Shown in pieces: positions 1 through 12,290 of a stretch of 64,000 bases of DNA. The first letter of the stretch is position 1, and every line of letters begins with the position of its first letter. The DNA is taken from contig CM119268.1 in assembly GCA_051294375.1 (NCBI GenBank), positions 14,279,420-14,343,419 of the forward strand. Direction: 5' to 3'. The DNA is from Paraspadella gotoi (Eukaryota > Chaetognatha). The notes beneath the pieces were generated by a model. The model searched no databases. It had not been told where the DNA came from and was given only the letters and a program-made list of their open reading frames with translations. Both the position numbers and the translations under genes were made by a program.

Positions 1-620
1 GGTTTCCCTCGCTTATCTACTCAGAAACCCATCCTTTTTCGCGACGGGAGATTTTTTTTTTTTATTTCTTTTTTTTCTTTATTTTAGTCTTTTATGTTTT
101 TGTTCCCTTTTGTTATTATTTTCTTTTTTTTAAATTTTAATTTCGCGAGCTTGAAAGAGTTCGTTTTGTTGACGATTCGATTTTTTGTTAACGTCGAGAG
201 CTTGAAATAGCTTGATATAGCTTTGATATAGCTTGATATGGCTTGATATAGCTTGAAAGCTTCGATTTTTGCCTAAATTAGAATTCACTTTTTCGACATA
301 TTTTAAGGATGGGGGGGATTGAAAACAAACTAAGATTTTAAATAATAAAAGAAAAATGTGACTTTCATTCATTCATTTTTTTATGTCTCGCTTTTCGGTC
401 AGACTCTCACGCTTTCAACCAACTAAAAACTTGCCAAAAGAAATCATAATGGCGACACCCGGTTTTTCCGCCAATTCCATGCAATCTCTCACTCTTCACG
501 ACTTCTTTCTCTTCTCGACGTCCTCACGTCCGTTTATGCACGACGAAAGTTGAAGACGTTTCCCCGGGAATCAAAAAGAAAGAAGAAAAGAGAAAAAAAA
601 GGAAAGGAAGGAAACGATGA
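1..620. other. non-coding stretch with one short ORF
   Basis: This stretch is AT-rich and poly-T-rich with a small cluster of imperfect repeats of a GCTTGATATA-type motif near 200-260. A 34-codon ORF (449-553, plus strand) starts at an ATG in a reasonable context (ATAATGG) and lies in a locally CpG-richer patch. It has no recognisable domain and could be chance. No promoter or RNA gene is evident. Confidence 0.4.
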
Positions 621-631
621 GATAATTTACC

Positions 632-638
632 GCTCTCT

Positions 639-672
<34 letters not shown>

Positions 673-727
673 CTCTCTCTCCTCTCTTCTTCTCTCATCT
701 CTCTCTCTCTCTCTCTTCTCTCTCTTC

Positions 728-774
<47 letters not shown>

Positions 775-880
775 CTTCTCTTTCTCCTCTTCTCTCCTCT
801 CTCTGCTCTCTCCTCTCTCTCTCATCTTCTTCTCTTTCTCCTCTCTCTCTCTCTCCTCGTCTCTCTCTCTCTCTCTCTGC
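632..880. repeat. interrupted (CT)n tract
   Basis: About 250 bases of almost pure CT dinucleotide, interrupted by CCT, TTC and CAT variants. On the plus strand it lies directly upstream of a possible splice acceptor at 891-892, where it would serve as an extreme polypyrimidine tract. Confidence 0.95.
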
Positions 881-892
881 ATGTTCATGAAG

Positions 893-1134
893 GCTGTAAA
901 AAAGTTTCTGCAAATTCCTCAACAAACAGAAAGCGTGGCTGTACTGGACGCCATTGCCGAAATAAGCTTTCAGAAACCCCTAAAAAAAGAGCCAAAAACC
1001 GAATTTTCAACATCGTCAAACACAACCAGAAGTTTTCGGAGATTACGTCGCCAAAAATAAGGGAAAGAGACCCACATCATCATCCATCAATCCTGGACAC
1101 AATCCTAGACGATGACAAGTGTTCCAGTCACTAA
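893..1134 (+). CDS. possible terminal exon, cysteine-containing, unidentified
   Basis: An open frame runs from an AG acceptor after the long CT tract to a TAA at 1132-1134. It encodes about 80 residues. Near its start is a basic cysteine segment, K-R-G-C-T-G-R-H-C-R-N-K, followed by lysine-rich and then histidine and aspartate-rich sequence (DPHHHPS, LDDDKC). The C-x4-C-R-N-K spacing recalls the end of CXC-type cysteine-rich motifs seen in chromokinesin tails or MSL2, but the piece is too short to assign. A second frame is also open: an ATG at 881 gives 59 residues to a TAA at 1058-1060. Only one can be real, and both may be chance. No upstream exons were found in the window. Confidence 0.25.
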
Positions 1135-1328
1135 ATGTCTCATGTGTTATTTTAATATGAATCATTTTTGCGCGTAGCTCCGTAGGTTTATAAGGCGACA
1201 ATTCTTTTTTTTTTTTTTTTTTTTTTGTATTGAGTACTTACCCTTATGATTAGTATCGACCTTTTAGCAGATAATTGATTGGTTAGACTTTTTTCAACTG
1301 TAAAACCTTTTAAAGAAATTTAAAATCT

Positions 1329-1383
1329 ATCTATCTATCTATCTATCTCTCTCTCTCTCTCTTCTCTCTCTCTCTTCTCTCTG
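1329..1383. repeat. (TCTA)n followed by (CT)n
   Basis: Tandem ATCT units pass directly into CT dinucleotides with two TTC interruptions. It is a compound microsatellite. Confidence 0.95.
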
Positions 1384-3960
1384 TCTAAGACCAAGTCTAC
1401 CCTACGATTTGTTAAATAAGTATTTCTTTTAAAATTTATTACTTTAAGAAATAATAAGTTTCGTTATTATTTCCAATTTTCGGGCCTTAGTGTGAGTAAA
1501 TGAGCTAAGTTTTTTTAAAGATACTAAGTCGCCTCTCTCCCTCTCACTTCACTGAGTTTCTGCGAAAGATAACATCTGCCATTTTGTCTCCATCTCTGTC
1601 GTCAGAAATGCATGAAAACCTTTAAGGGCGGAATTGAAAAACAGATACGATCGGGGAGGAGCAATTTATGGGACTGAGCGAGGGGAGAGGGTGGTTGTGG
1701 AGGAAGAGGAGGAAAAATGAGAAAAGAAAAGGGAGGAGGAAGAGGAGAATAGGGTTAGGGAGGAGTAGAGACGAAAGAATAACGAAGAACAATTTTCCTC
1801 TCGCTTCGGCATTCTCCAATATTTGAGAAGTCGAGCACAAAGAAATCAATAGAAATGTTCATTTCGTTTAAAGACGCGATTCAAGATGACTGCATGTTAA
1901 TGTATCATCGTCAATCGTCACTAAAGCCCAAAAAGGTTGGAATGATTGTGACTTTATGCCACATATCGCTATCGGCAAAAAACGCGGACATTACTGAATT
2001 AGGCTCGTGGCGTAATTCGATTTCCTCTCGCTCGTTTTTAGTTGTGCCGCGAGTACTCGGCGTACTTGCAATCTAAGGGTACGCTAGCGCCGCCTTCAGA
2101 AACTCCTAAAACTAAAGAATGAAAGACAGATTTTGATGCAGTGAGTGTCATAAATACATGGGCAAAAAAGTTTTTTAGTTAATATCATGTCATTTCAATA
2201 GTCATGTTCATCGATATCGTGAAAAAAAGATCACTGCGGCGCAACCATTGGAATGTACCGATCTTGTTCTATTTTCATCTTATTTTTTGTTATGCATATC
2301 ATTATTTGGAGTAATCGGCACTTGTTGTTGTGTTAGTTGTTTTTTTTTTACTACATTAAATAATTTGATATTGAATTCTCGCCGAATAATATTTGGTTTT
2401 AAAATCTATGTCGATGATGTTTTTTGTCAATGGCATTAATAACAATCCTTCATTCAGCATTTTTGTCAAGCCATTTTCTTTTTTTTTTCTTTCTTCCCTG
2501 TCTTTCGCCATTTCCTTCATTCCATTTTTTGTGTCGGTTCTTGTCGACTTCCAATCCACGAAGCCGATGACGCGAAAGAATACGACACGCCCAGGGACGA
2601 TTTAGCCCGCAAGCGGCCCCACACGAGAAAGGGGAAAAAATGAAAGGAAGAAAAAACAAAACAACACAATGGCACAAAAGACTAAATGAAAGGAGAAAGG
2701 AAAACTTTAAAAAATTTGGGGGCTCGAGGTAAATGTGCCAGCGTTTTAACATAGCTTAAACATGGTTTGGCAACTATGTTAGCTTAATTACATATTAGTT
2801 AAATATGACCAAGCATGTTTTTGGATTTGGCGTAAAATAACTGGATCCACCCAAAGCAAACTGGCAAGACTGTTTATCATCGTTAAAGATTAAAAAAATT
2901 TTATAATTAAGAACATATAATTATTTTGTGATGTCGATGGCCTTTTATTTGTATTTTGGTATTGTATTGTATTGTCTGCAATATGACCACAAAAATTTCT
3001 GCTTTTTTTCGTCCATAAAAAGAACCCGTCTTTTGAAACACATTTCCCGCGCATTTTTCGCCCTCTTCATACGGAGCCGACTTTTTTTATTTTTCAGAAA
3101 GCACCCGCAATCCATAACGTCTTTTCTTTTCTCCCTCGAGACGCTCGTTTGGACGTTCAAAGGCCGACGAGGTTTGTCAAGATGTGGGGGGCAGTTTGGG
3201 TGAGGCGGGGGGTCCATCGGGCGGGGGTGTAGGGCAGCATTGGCAGGGACGTACGATTAAGGGGAAGTGCGTTTTACACTTTTATAGACCTACCGGATGA
3301 ATTATATATGAGGTCAAACGCTTTTGTAGAATGATAAATATTTATACCTGAAAATGGGACGGAGAGAGAGAGTTAAATTAAAGAAAAAGAAGGTGGAAAG
3401 TGTGAGGAAAGACGAGAAAAAGAAATGGAAATTATTTGAATAAAAAAGAGATTAGCGAATCTCCTTTATGAGAAATTGGAATGGGCGGAAGAGGAGGAGG
3501 AAGAGGAGAGGAAGAGAAGGAAAGAGGAGCGTGGGAGAAGAAGGAAAAAGGCAGAATGGAGTAAACTATAGAGGTAAGAAAGAATTGCCAAGACTGCAAA
3601 AAAAAAAGAAAGAAAGGGGGAAAGTCGCTCGGCGCGCCTTTCAAGCTTCCTCCACCGCACGAATAATCAAATTTCGGGCGGCGGAAAAAAAGGAGGAAAA
3701 GAAGAAAGGAGAAAAAAAAAGGAAAAAAAAATTTGGGGAAAGAGGCCGTAATTTACTTCACCCCGGGAAGAAAAGGGGGGGGGAGAAGAGAAAAGAGAAA
3801 GGAATTCCCCGTGGACCGAAGCTGCTCGAACTCTCAGCGCTTATGAGTTTCTTCTTTCTTTTTTTTTTTCTTCATTTCTTTTTTGCTTCATTTCTCCATA
3901 TCTTCCTTTCCTTCTTCATTTCTTTCTTTCATTTACTTCAACATTCCCTCTCGCCCTCTG
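1384..3960. other. no gene recognised
   Basis: Mixed AT-rich DNA with a purine-rich stretch near 1670-1760 and another at 3470-3800 whose open frames are Lys/Arg/Glu-rich because of composition. ORFs at 1855-2076 and 2248-2439 have no motif, no splice context and no Kozak support. I see no RNA gene here. Confidence 0.5.
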
Positions 3961-3962
3961 TT

Positions 3963-4350
3963 TTTTTCTAATTTTGTTCCCGGGGTCTGGGAGACAAGCT
4001 CGAAGTCTGAACTATCTGCCTGACCAGTTATACTCTAAGGGTGGAGAAGGACGAGGGAGGATCTCCTATCGAATTCGAGGCTGTGACGACTTAGCTTGGC
4101 TAATGGGCGCCGGCCCCGAGGTTTTCAATCAGCTTTTCAATAAATTTTTATTTAAATTGGAGTCGATTTTTTTTTTAGATTATTTATTGTCTAAAAATAA
4201 AACTTCAGCGGTCCTTTTGCTATCTGTAGGCACTAGGCATTAAATGTACACATCACCATTCAGCACTTATTCACCATTCACCATTCCCATCTCACCCATG
4301 TGACATTCAACATTTCACCACTTCACCATTCACCATTCACCATTCGCCAA
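3963..4350. repeat. possible repeat element ending in (CACCATT)n minisatellite
   Basis: From about 4247 to 4350 the plus strand carries a degenerate 7-bp tandem repeat, CACCATT/ATTCACC, with about ten recognisable units. Immediately before it is a GC-richer block (3970-4130) followed by AT-rich sequence with an AATAAA at about 4140. Such an arrangement can be the 3' end of a retroelement with a short tandem tail, but no second copy exists in this window to test it. Confidence 0.45.
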
Positions 4351-4931
4351 CTTATCTTATCGCCAAATACTCCGTATTCCACTTACCAGGTGTCGCCAAA
4401 AAGAGAAGGAAAAACATTATTTTTGGATCCGTCACATTTTTTTGTTTTTCGGCGATCGAAATCAGGCGAGTGTAATCTGTTGTCAGAGTTCAAAGGTCCA
4501 CCGCCAAAAGGTCATTTGCAATGTCGTTCGGCGTCAAACGCAGGGGATTTTTGGGTCACGCGCGGAGAGGAGGGAGGGAGGGACGGGAGAGAGAAAGAGG
4601 ATGAGAGGTTCGCCTGGGATGTCGTTGTTAAAGAAAGGGAAAAAATATAATGTAGCACATAGGACACGAGAGCCATAGTGAGAAAGAAACGGATCTTTCT
4701 GTCATTTAATGATTTATCTTTGTTACTATATGCTCGATTCGCCATCGGTTTAAAAGGAATAACTCGTAAAGTGTATTTCAGCTATTTCACTTGTTCCTTT
4801 AAGGAATTGGCAACCGTTTTCCCTCCCTCCTGTATTATTAAAATAGACATACTAATAATGGGTTTAAAAAGACAAAAGTTCAAGAAAATAGGTACCGATG
4901 ATAGATAGAAGTAAGGAGGGAACAAGAATTA

Positions 4932-5087
4932 ATGATGCGAAGTCGAGCGATCCCTGTAATTTCGTGTGCTGTCCTGCTAGCGAAACCTGATCAGAACTGT
5001 GAGATCATGCTGCACGAATGCTCCGCAGGGGTAGCAGTCTCTACGCCCCAAGAAAAATCAGAGGTCCCTTGCATGTCATGCGAATAA
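4932..5087 (+). CDS. small ORF, possible secreted cysteine-containing peptide
   Basis: Fifty-one codons from ATG-ATG to TAA. The first 17 residues are basic then hydrophobic (RSRAIPVISCAVLLA), resembling a signal peptide. The rest (about 34 residues) carries four cysteines, the last two as C-M-S-C near the end. The frame is also open upstream to 4905, so it could instead be a terminal exon. There is no homology I recognise. A sequence this short could be open by chance, so confidence is low. Confidence 0.25.
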   Translation: MMRSRAIPVISCAVLLAKPDQNCEIMLHECSAGVAVSTPQEKSEVPCMSCE

Positions 5088-5815
5088 AGAATCGTGAGAC
5101 TGCGCCCTTGCAGACTCGGATTACGACAAAGAGAAGAGAGAGAGAGGAGCTAGAGAAGTTGTAGAGAGAGAAGAGAGAGAGAGAGAAGAGCAGTGAGAGA
5201 GGAGAACCTGGCTCAGTGTGATGAATGACCACGAACGACTCAACGCCGGCGATGAATTCTCTCCAGAGTCCGCTTTTGTTCCTGTCAATGGGTCGCGCTC
5301 GCTCCGTTCACATTTCACATCTCACAACCAAGCGCCTTTTTTTACACTCAATGTTAGTTTTTTCTTTCTTTCTTTTTACCCGGATGTTCTCTATAGATGA
5401 AGCGTCATCATATTTTCCGAGAGGCTATTTTTCTGTTCTACACATCAATGGAACAATTGTCGGCGCGTTTTTCTTAACGTTTCATTCTGATGTTCTCGAT
5501 ATGCAATATTTATAATACAATATTATCATTTGAAACTATAGGGACTATCTCGATCATTTTAAACCAATTACAGTTTTTTTCTCTTTTTATTTCGGGATGG
5601 TTCTTGATCATTATATTTTACACCTTTACTTTTCTCGCATAAAGTCAATTTATTGTAACTAATTAATACGATAGACATTTATATGATTACTTTCTTCTAA
5701 ACATGTTTGTGTTCGTACGAATATTAAGTTAATAGTTTTTCTTTTGTCTTTTTCATACAATCGAACACAAATGTTTTCTCTCTGTTTGTCTGTCTCTTTT
5801 TCCGCCTTCGTTCTT
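5088..5815. other. no gene recognised; GA tract and AT-rich DNA
   Basis: Contains an imperfect GA tract at about 5128-5202 and a short CpG-richer patch at 5220-5320 with an ORF starting ATGAATGACCACG (5221) that runs into low-complexity sequence. The remainder is AT-rich. No feature is supported beyond this. Confidence 0.5.
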
Positions 5816-5819
5816 CGTT

Positions 5820-5932
5820 CTCTCTCTCCTCTCTCTCTCTCTCCTCTCCTCTCCTCTCTCTCCCCTTCTCTCCTCTCTCTCCTCTCTCTCCTCTCTCTCT
5901 CGTCTTCTCTCTCTCTCTCTCTCTCGTCTTCT
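5820..5932. repeat. interrupted (CT)n tract
   Basis: CT dinucleotides with regular CCTCT interruptions, giving serine/leucine-rich or arginine/glutamate-rich spurious frames on the two strands. Confidence 0.95.
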
Positions 5933-6299
5933 CCTAACACATTCCCCTCTATCTCCTTCTCAAACGCCGTTAAAGCTCGAGCCAAGTTTACAGCGACTAT
6001 ATGTATCGTCTCGCCATCGTCCGTGTCCGTTATCCTGCTCTCTCCTCCTCTCCTTTTCTTTCTCGCCTCCTCCTCTTCATTTCTCCCTCCGTAATCTTTT
6101 TCTCTTCATATTCTCTTTCCTCTTAATACCTCCACCCGCTCTTCCTAAGCCCCACTTCCTTCCTTCCTGTCCTTCCTCTCTTCCTCCTCTTCCTCCTGCC
6201 TCCTGAACGTATATTCCCGGTCTCAGAAGTGCGTTCCTATCCCTTTTTGGTAACTCTAGACTTTTTTACGATTCTCATATCAATTGAAACTTTCGCAGA

Positions 6300-6690
6300 T
6301 GTTGGAGGCTTTCGCGAAAACTATGCTTCTCCCTGAAGCCGTCGGCGAGGAGAGAGAGCGCCGGCCGGCGTGAGAGAGAGAGAGAGAACGAGAGAGAGAG
6401 AGAGAGAGAGAGAAAGGCAGAGAGAGAGAGAACGAGAGAGAGAGAGAGCAGAGAGAGAGAGAGCGTGAGAGCGTGGACAATGCCGCGGGGATTTGTTTGA
6501 ATTCCCGCCAGCTGCCGCCGCCGTCCGACCAACCCGCTCGCCGAACCGGGGACGTGGGGCGGGAGGATAAGGACAGCGGCGCCGGCGGCTGCGGATCGAC
6601 GGCTACCGTCCCGGCTCTGCCCGACTCGCGGAGAGGGGCCCGCGGCGTCAGGAGCGAGAAAAGGACGGGCGGGGTTGAAGGCGGAGATTT
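6300..6690. other. CpG-rich patch with possible acceptor and exon
   Basis: This block stands out from its AT-rich surroundings by dense CG dinucleotides (for example GCCGTCGGCG, CGCCGGCCGGCG, GGCGCCGGCGGC) and is split by a GA tract at 6374-6470. At its left end an acceptor-like AACTTTCGCAG precedes ATGTTGGAGG, which reads 24 codons to a TGA at 6372-6374. In the right half all frames are open through composition, with proline/serine/arginine-rich products. It could be a promoter-associated CpG block or 5' exon, but no gene can be assigned. Confidence 0.35.
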
Positions 6691-7321
6691 TTCTTTTGCT
6701 TGTTTTTTTTCTTTTCTTTTTTAACGCGCGAAAACTTAGAGATTGAGATTTTGAGATTCGAAAGACGCTTGTTGTTGTTGTTGTTTGTTGTTGTTGTTTG
6801 TGTCGTCGTCGTCGTGGTTATTGCAAGCAATGGTTCATCTTCCTTTTTCAGACGTCAGCTGATAGAGAACTTCAATGACACTGTGGCTAATTTAAAACGG
6901 GAAAGAGAGAGATGATGAATCTTATTAGGTTCCGTGTTGATGTTGCACAACTCCTTAATAATGTTTATTAAAATAAATTAGTTGTGGAGTGAGTTGTTCC
7001 ATCTTCGTCGCATTTTATGTACAATCGTCTTCTTTTGTTATTATTCTTCTTCTTCTTCTTCCTCGTCGTCGTCTTCTTCCTCGCCCACTTCATCAATCGA
7101 CGCTCTTCGTCTTCTACGAGTCCGTCGTCTTCGAAGGTTGGGTGGGAGTTGGAATTTCTTTAAAAAAAATCGCGACCGAGGGTTGTATGTAAAGGGGGCG
7201 TTGGAGGGGGGGGCTTGCGCGCCCAGCTCAGGAAAGGGCGAAAGAAGGGGGCAGGGAATTTTGCATATTTAATGAAGGTGCGAGGCCCGACTAAAACGAG
7301 AGAAAGACTTCGTGTTTTTTT

Positions 7322-7485
7322 CTGTTTTCTTTTTTTTTTTTTTTTCCTTTTTCTTTCTTTCTTTCTTTCTTTCTTTTCTTTTCTTATGTTCTTTCTTTCT
7401 TTTCTTTCTTTTGTATCTATTTCGTTTCTCTTCTTTTTTCTTTCTTCTTTTCCTTTTCTCTTTTCTTTTTCCATTTCTTTCTTCC
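7322..7485. repeat. polypyrimidine T/C tract
   Basis: About 160 bases almost entirely of T and C, with runs of CTTT and TTTC. The open frames over it (serine/phenylalanine-rich or lysine/arginine-rich) are compositional. Confidence 0.9.
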
Positions 7486-7489
7486 TCAT

Positions 7490-9200
7490 GATTCGGGTGA
7501 AAGGAAGTTTGACGAGGAAAAAAAAAAACTTTCGAAGGCCGAAGACGGAGTGCGACAACAGGGTGAATGCAACGCCGGAATTTTTTTTTTTCTAAAAATA
7601 GAAATCAGGGTGTCACGCCTTAACGCGTATATAAATTTTTTGGGGGGGTGAGGGGAATTTCCAAATATCTTAATCTACAATTATGAAACATGTCCAAACG
7701 ATAAACTAACAATTATAACTTTAATTTTATAGATGTGATTGAGTTGTCTTGAGCCTACTTTTGCTCAGCCATCGATGGTTTAAGCGAATGAACAGAGCGT
7801 AATAATTCACGACCTCTTCCGATCGAACCATAAAAATTTTCTCGTAAAGTCAGTCGATATAGATTACGGTTTACCGAACGAAAAAAAAATGTTAATCTTA
7901 GTCCATATCCTTTTTTTTAAATCCCCGCCCAGCTCGTGGTTTCCATCTCGCCTTGAAAAAAGCAAAAAAGAAAAACTTGAAAAAGATTTATTTCAAAACT
8001 CCACCACTTTGGTCCACAGTACATTTTTTTAAACAAATGATGTAGGAAGTTAGTCTTTTTATTTTTCTTTCTGAGTTATTACTTTCTATTTTTCCAGCAC
8101 ATCCGCCCTCCTCATTTCCTTTTTCCTTTCCATTTCCCTCGCTCTCCTTGTGTTATGCGCATTTTCGTAATTTTTCCCGCGCATTCCCCCCGCGCCCGAT
8201 TTTTTGACCCAGTTCGAGACGTCGTGCATTTTTTATCGAGCGAAGCGTCTTCCCTCCCCCCCCGAAACGGCGTGACGGCGACGACATTTAACGAGGAGGA
8301 ACGGTAGATGGCGCGTGAAGGACGCAATTCAACTCCGCCATTTTGAAATATGTCTAGAGAGACGCGCGCCTCCTCGCGGGGACGACCGGCGTAACGATCT
8401 TCTGTCAACGGAAGGTGTAGTCTTGACAGAAAAGCGAGGAAAAGGGTTTATATTCATAAATTTTTCACGAACATTAACGTAATTTCTGTCTAGTTTTACA
8501 CATATTTTATATATTACATTGCCAGAAAACGTAGACGAAATCAGAAACGTGTTGAAACGCTCATCATAAAAAAAAAACAAAATCTGGTTTCGGCCTATCT
8601 CTTCAACCTCCGTAGTCTAAAAACATTTCTGAGAAATGTCGCCTTTTCGACGCCACGTGGAAAAGAAAACGACTACAACTTTCGGCGTCGAGTCACGCGA
8701 TCCAGCATCAACGGTGAGAATCACTCGTGAAGATAATGGATATTAACTCTGACGACGTCGACGGTGACAGCGACGACGGGACCAACGACGATGAGAGAAT
8801 AAACAAAGAAAATAACCGAAGGCCTTTGTTTTGATAAGGAAACGCGAGGGGAATCGGGTGGGATTGAAGGGTGATGGAGTGTGGGGGGGATGGGGATAGG
8901 TGAAGCGGTGTTATGCGGTGTGAGAAGACGGGTGAAATGGAGTGAGTAGTGAGATGGGACTAAAAATGGAAGTGGGGCAGTGAAAAAAAAATGATAAGGG
9001 GATTTGTGATCATGGAAAAAGAGGCAGGAATTGGAAGAAATGGTGAAAATGGAATAAGAATTAGACTAAAGAGGGAGTGGGGATCGAATGGAGGAAAAAG
9101 AGGAGAAAATAAGGCGGGGGAACGCTCCTCTTTGGCGGAGGCGGGGGTCAACGGATCTCGATTTTAAATTCATGGAATCCCGAAATGGAAAAACGAGAAG
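7490..9200. other. no gene assigned; two short ORFs near 8.64-8.84 kb
   Basis: Mostly AT-rich. A CpG-richer segment lies at 8150-8440 and another at 8640-8830. In the latter an ATG at 8636 reads 36 codons and contains a possible donor (ACG/GTGAGA at 8713/8714). An ATG at 8738 gives a 32-residue acidic ORF (D-D-V-D-G-D-S-D-D). Neither has a recognised domain. They may be pieces of a gene or chance frames in GAC-rich DNA. Confidence 0.3.
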
Positions 9201-9204
9201 AGAA

Positions 9205-9210
9205 AAGAGA

Positions 9211-9246
<36 letters not shown>

Positions 9247-9252
9247 CAGAGA
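9205..9252. repeat. (GA)n microsatellite
   Basis: GA dinucleotides interrupted by ATAGAG and ACAGAG. Confidence 0.95.
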
Positions 9253-10090
9253 GGGTATTCGGGGAAGAGTGGGTGGCAGATTAAGCTTGTACAAAAAAAA
9301 TGCCGGTCCCAGTTTAAAAATAGAAATCGATCTCTCTCGCTCCCCGTCTCTTTCCATTTTTCTTTCTCTCTTCCTTTCTCTCGTTCTTTCTTTCTTTCTC
9401 TCTTTCTGATTCTCTTAAACTATAATTTTCTCTGTATAACTATGTAATAGATATAAATTTCCCTGTCCAACGTTTTTTTTCATAACAAATTTCGACTCTT
9501 TTCTAACCCAAACCCAATATTGATTTCGAAGCTACATCAACATATTATATGTGGGTGGAGATAATTTTCTATGTATAGCTCGTATACCATTTTATTTAAT
9601 ACACACAGCAATCTCGAATCACAACTTGTGAGGGAAATCTTTCAAGTGAATGAAGTTATCACGAGCGAGAGAAAATAATTATCTTCCAATTAAAAAGGTT
9701 TTTATCCGAAGCAACGGTAATTGAACAATTGTAAATTTTTTTTTATACATACATTACAAATCTCGCTTCGCGTTATCCGAGTTTTCCCGTACATATTAGC
9801 ATAGCATCAACCTTTCCTATTTACATATAGAAAATTACGCGGACGTAATTCAGTAATTAAATTAATTAATAAATTATGTTACGTGTCCGAGTTTTGACAC
9901 AGATGTAGATCTGAGGAAGGAAACGGCGATGGACATCACGAAGGACTTCGAACATAACAGAAAGGAAGATCCAGTTTTGAGAAAACGTCGTTCGTTTAAA
10001 ATAAATGATCATGCTAATTCTTTGCCGGATAAAATGACGCCACGCCTTCCATGTCTCGAAGGCGGGGATAGCGACGAAAGCGCCTCGAAA
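9253..10090. other. no gene recognised
   Basis: A pyrimidine-rich patch (9330-9420) is followed by AT-rich DNA with no supported gene, RNA or repeat family. An open frame enters the trinucleotide tract at 10094 but is compositional. Confidence 0.5.
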
Positions 10091-10093
10091 TGC

Positions 10094-10098
10094 CGTCT

Positions 10099-10153
<55 letters not shown>

Positions 10154-10154
10154 T
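10094..10154. repeat. (GTC)n trinucleotide tract
   Basis: About nineteen tandem GTC (GAC on the other strand) units. It can read as poly-Arg, poly-Ser or poly-Val on the plus strand and poly-Asp on the minus strand. It is one of many CpG-containing trinucleotide tracts in the window. Confidence 0.95.
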
Positions 10155-10224
10155 GATGGCATCGAGAGAAAATTTGGCGCCAAATTTCGAATCCGAAGGA
10201 AAGAAAGAAATTCGGAGGAATGGG

Positions 10225-10225
10225 A

Positions 10226-10309
<84 letters not shown>

Positions 10310-10340
10310 GAGAGAAGAGAGAAGAGAGAGAGAGAGGAAT
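10225..10340. repeat. (GA)n microsatellite
   Basis: About 115 bases of GA dinucleotide with a few GGA and AAGA interruptions, beginning 70 bases right of the (GTC)n tract. Confidence 0.95.
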
Positions 10341-10344
10341 AAAA

Positions 10345-11030
10345 TAGAAATAAGTGAAAACTAAGGGAAGAGACTCTAGACGACACAAGGACCGAGGCGA
10401 AGAAAGGCTCTCGGGCCAAGGATGAAGTCGCGACGTTGAAATGACAGAGACAGAGATACGAACACAAAGAGAGACGGAGATGAAAAGAAGAAATTTTTAA
10501 AGAAAGGAGAACGGATGTCAAAAGAGAGAAAAAAAATTAAAGAAAAAAAATAATTCTAACTTGTCACTAGATTTGTCAAAATGGCGAAGCGAAAACATTT
10601 GGAAAAGACTTATTTTTTTTAAAAAATCGCTTTTACATCGTATTGTTCAAGACCTAAAACTAAATAAAATGAAGACTATTGTAAAATTGATAAAGGTTTT
10701 ACCGCTTGGCCGTTTCTTTTGTCGCGCGATTCAAATTTATTCGCCCCCGTTCGACAAAGCGGTTTGCTCTCTTGCTTTTGTTTCATTAGTTTCGCAAACG
10801 CCTTTTATTCCTTTTGTTTCATTTCAGCCTCACCTAACGTATCCCCCTCAGAGCCCTGGCTTTCCTCGCTACCTTCATAGTCGTCGTCGTCGTCATCCTC
10901 CTCCTCCTCCTCCTCCTCCTCCTGATCCACCTCCTTTCCTACAACCGAGGATCTCCAGGGGTCAAACTCTCAAGGACAGAAAAGTCTTGGTATCTTCCTT
11001 CATACTTGAGTTATTTTTGAGACTCGAATG
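10345..11030. other. no gene recognised
   Basis: Contains a (GTC)5-(CTC)n compound tract at about 10878-10925. A plus-strand frame from 10561 is open across it but starts in AT-rich DNA, has a proline/arginine-rich middle from the repeat and ends in the GA tract. I do not regard it as a gene. Confidence 0.5.
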
Positions 11031-11036
11031 GGAAGG

Positions 11037-11049
11037 GAGAGAGAGAGAG

Positions 11050-11123
<74 letters not shown>

Positions 11124-11138
11124 AGAGAGAGAGAGAGA
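11037..11138. repeat. (GA)n microsatellite
   Basis: GA dinucleotide tract with a few AGAA/GGAG interruptions. Confidence 0.95.
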
Positions 11139-11861
<723 letters not shown>

Positions 11862-12025
11862 CTCTTTTCTCCCCTCCTGCCTTCGCTTTTTTTGCTTCAA
11901 CTCCTGCATAATGGACTGTGAAGGAAAAAAGGAGACATAAAGTGAAGGCAATGTGCTGCTTGGCGCCGAACTGGCATGCTTACCTGGGCAAAAGAATTTT
12001 CTTTGTAATCTCCCGATTCATTTAT

Positions 12026-12052
12026 CATATTTTTAGGCGCGACGATGATGTA

Positions 12053-12092
<40 letters not shown>

Positions 12093-12290
12093 CGCTTCGA
12101 GTATTTCGTCTTTGAGCGGAAGCGGCGAAGGGCGGTCTACGTCAAACGGCCAGGAACGCCCCGCGGAGTGACGTTCCACCTTCAAGGCTCGAGACTGAAC
12201 ATAAAATCGACAAGGATAGCGCCTCAGCTGCGTCCGCTCCTTCCCAGGCTCCGCAGAAGTCATGACGACGCCGCTCTTTTCTAGTAGTTT
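12026..12290. other. GC-rich block with (CCG)n and short proline-rich ORF
   Basis: An acceptor-like ATATTTTTAG (ending about 12035) leads into CpG-rich DNA. ATG at 12052 gives Met-Ala then a run of about 12 prolines from (CCG)n, followed by a Ser/Gly-rich segment (SSISSLSGSGEG) to a TGA near 12171. The other frames read poly-Ala and poly-Gly. The serine/glycine frame is the most protein-like, but no gene can be assigned. It may instead be a GC-rich regulatory block. Confidence 0.3.

Noticed and set aside
550-1134. 194-codon plus-strand ORF
   Set aside because: Its first two thirds are translated (CT)n, giving Ser/Leu repeats. Only the last part, after a possible splice acceptor, is considered.
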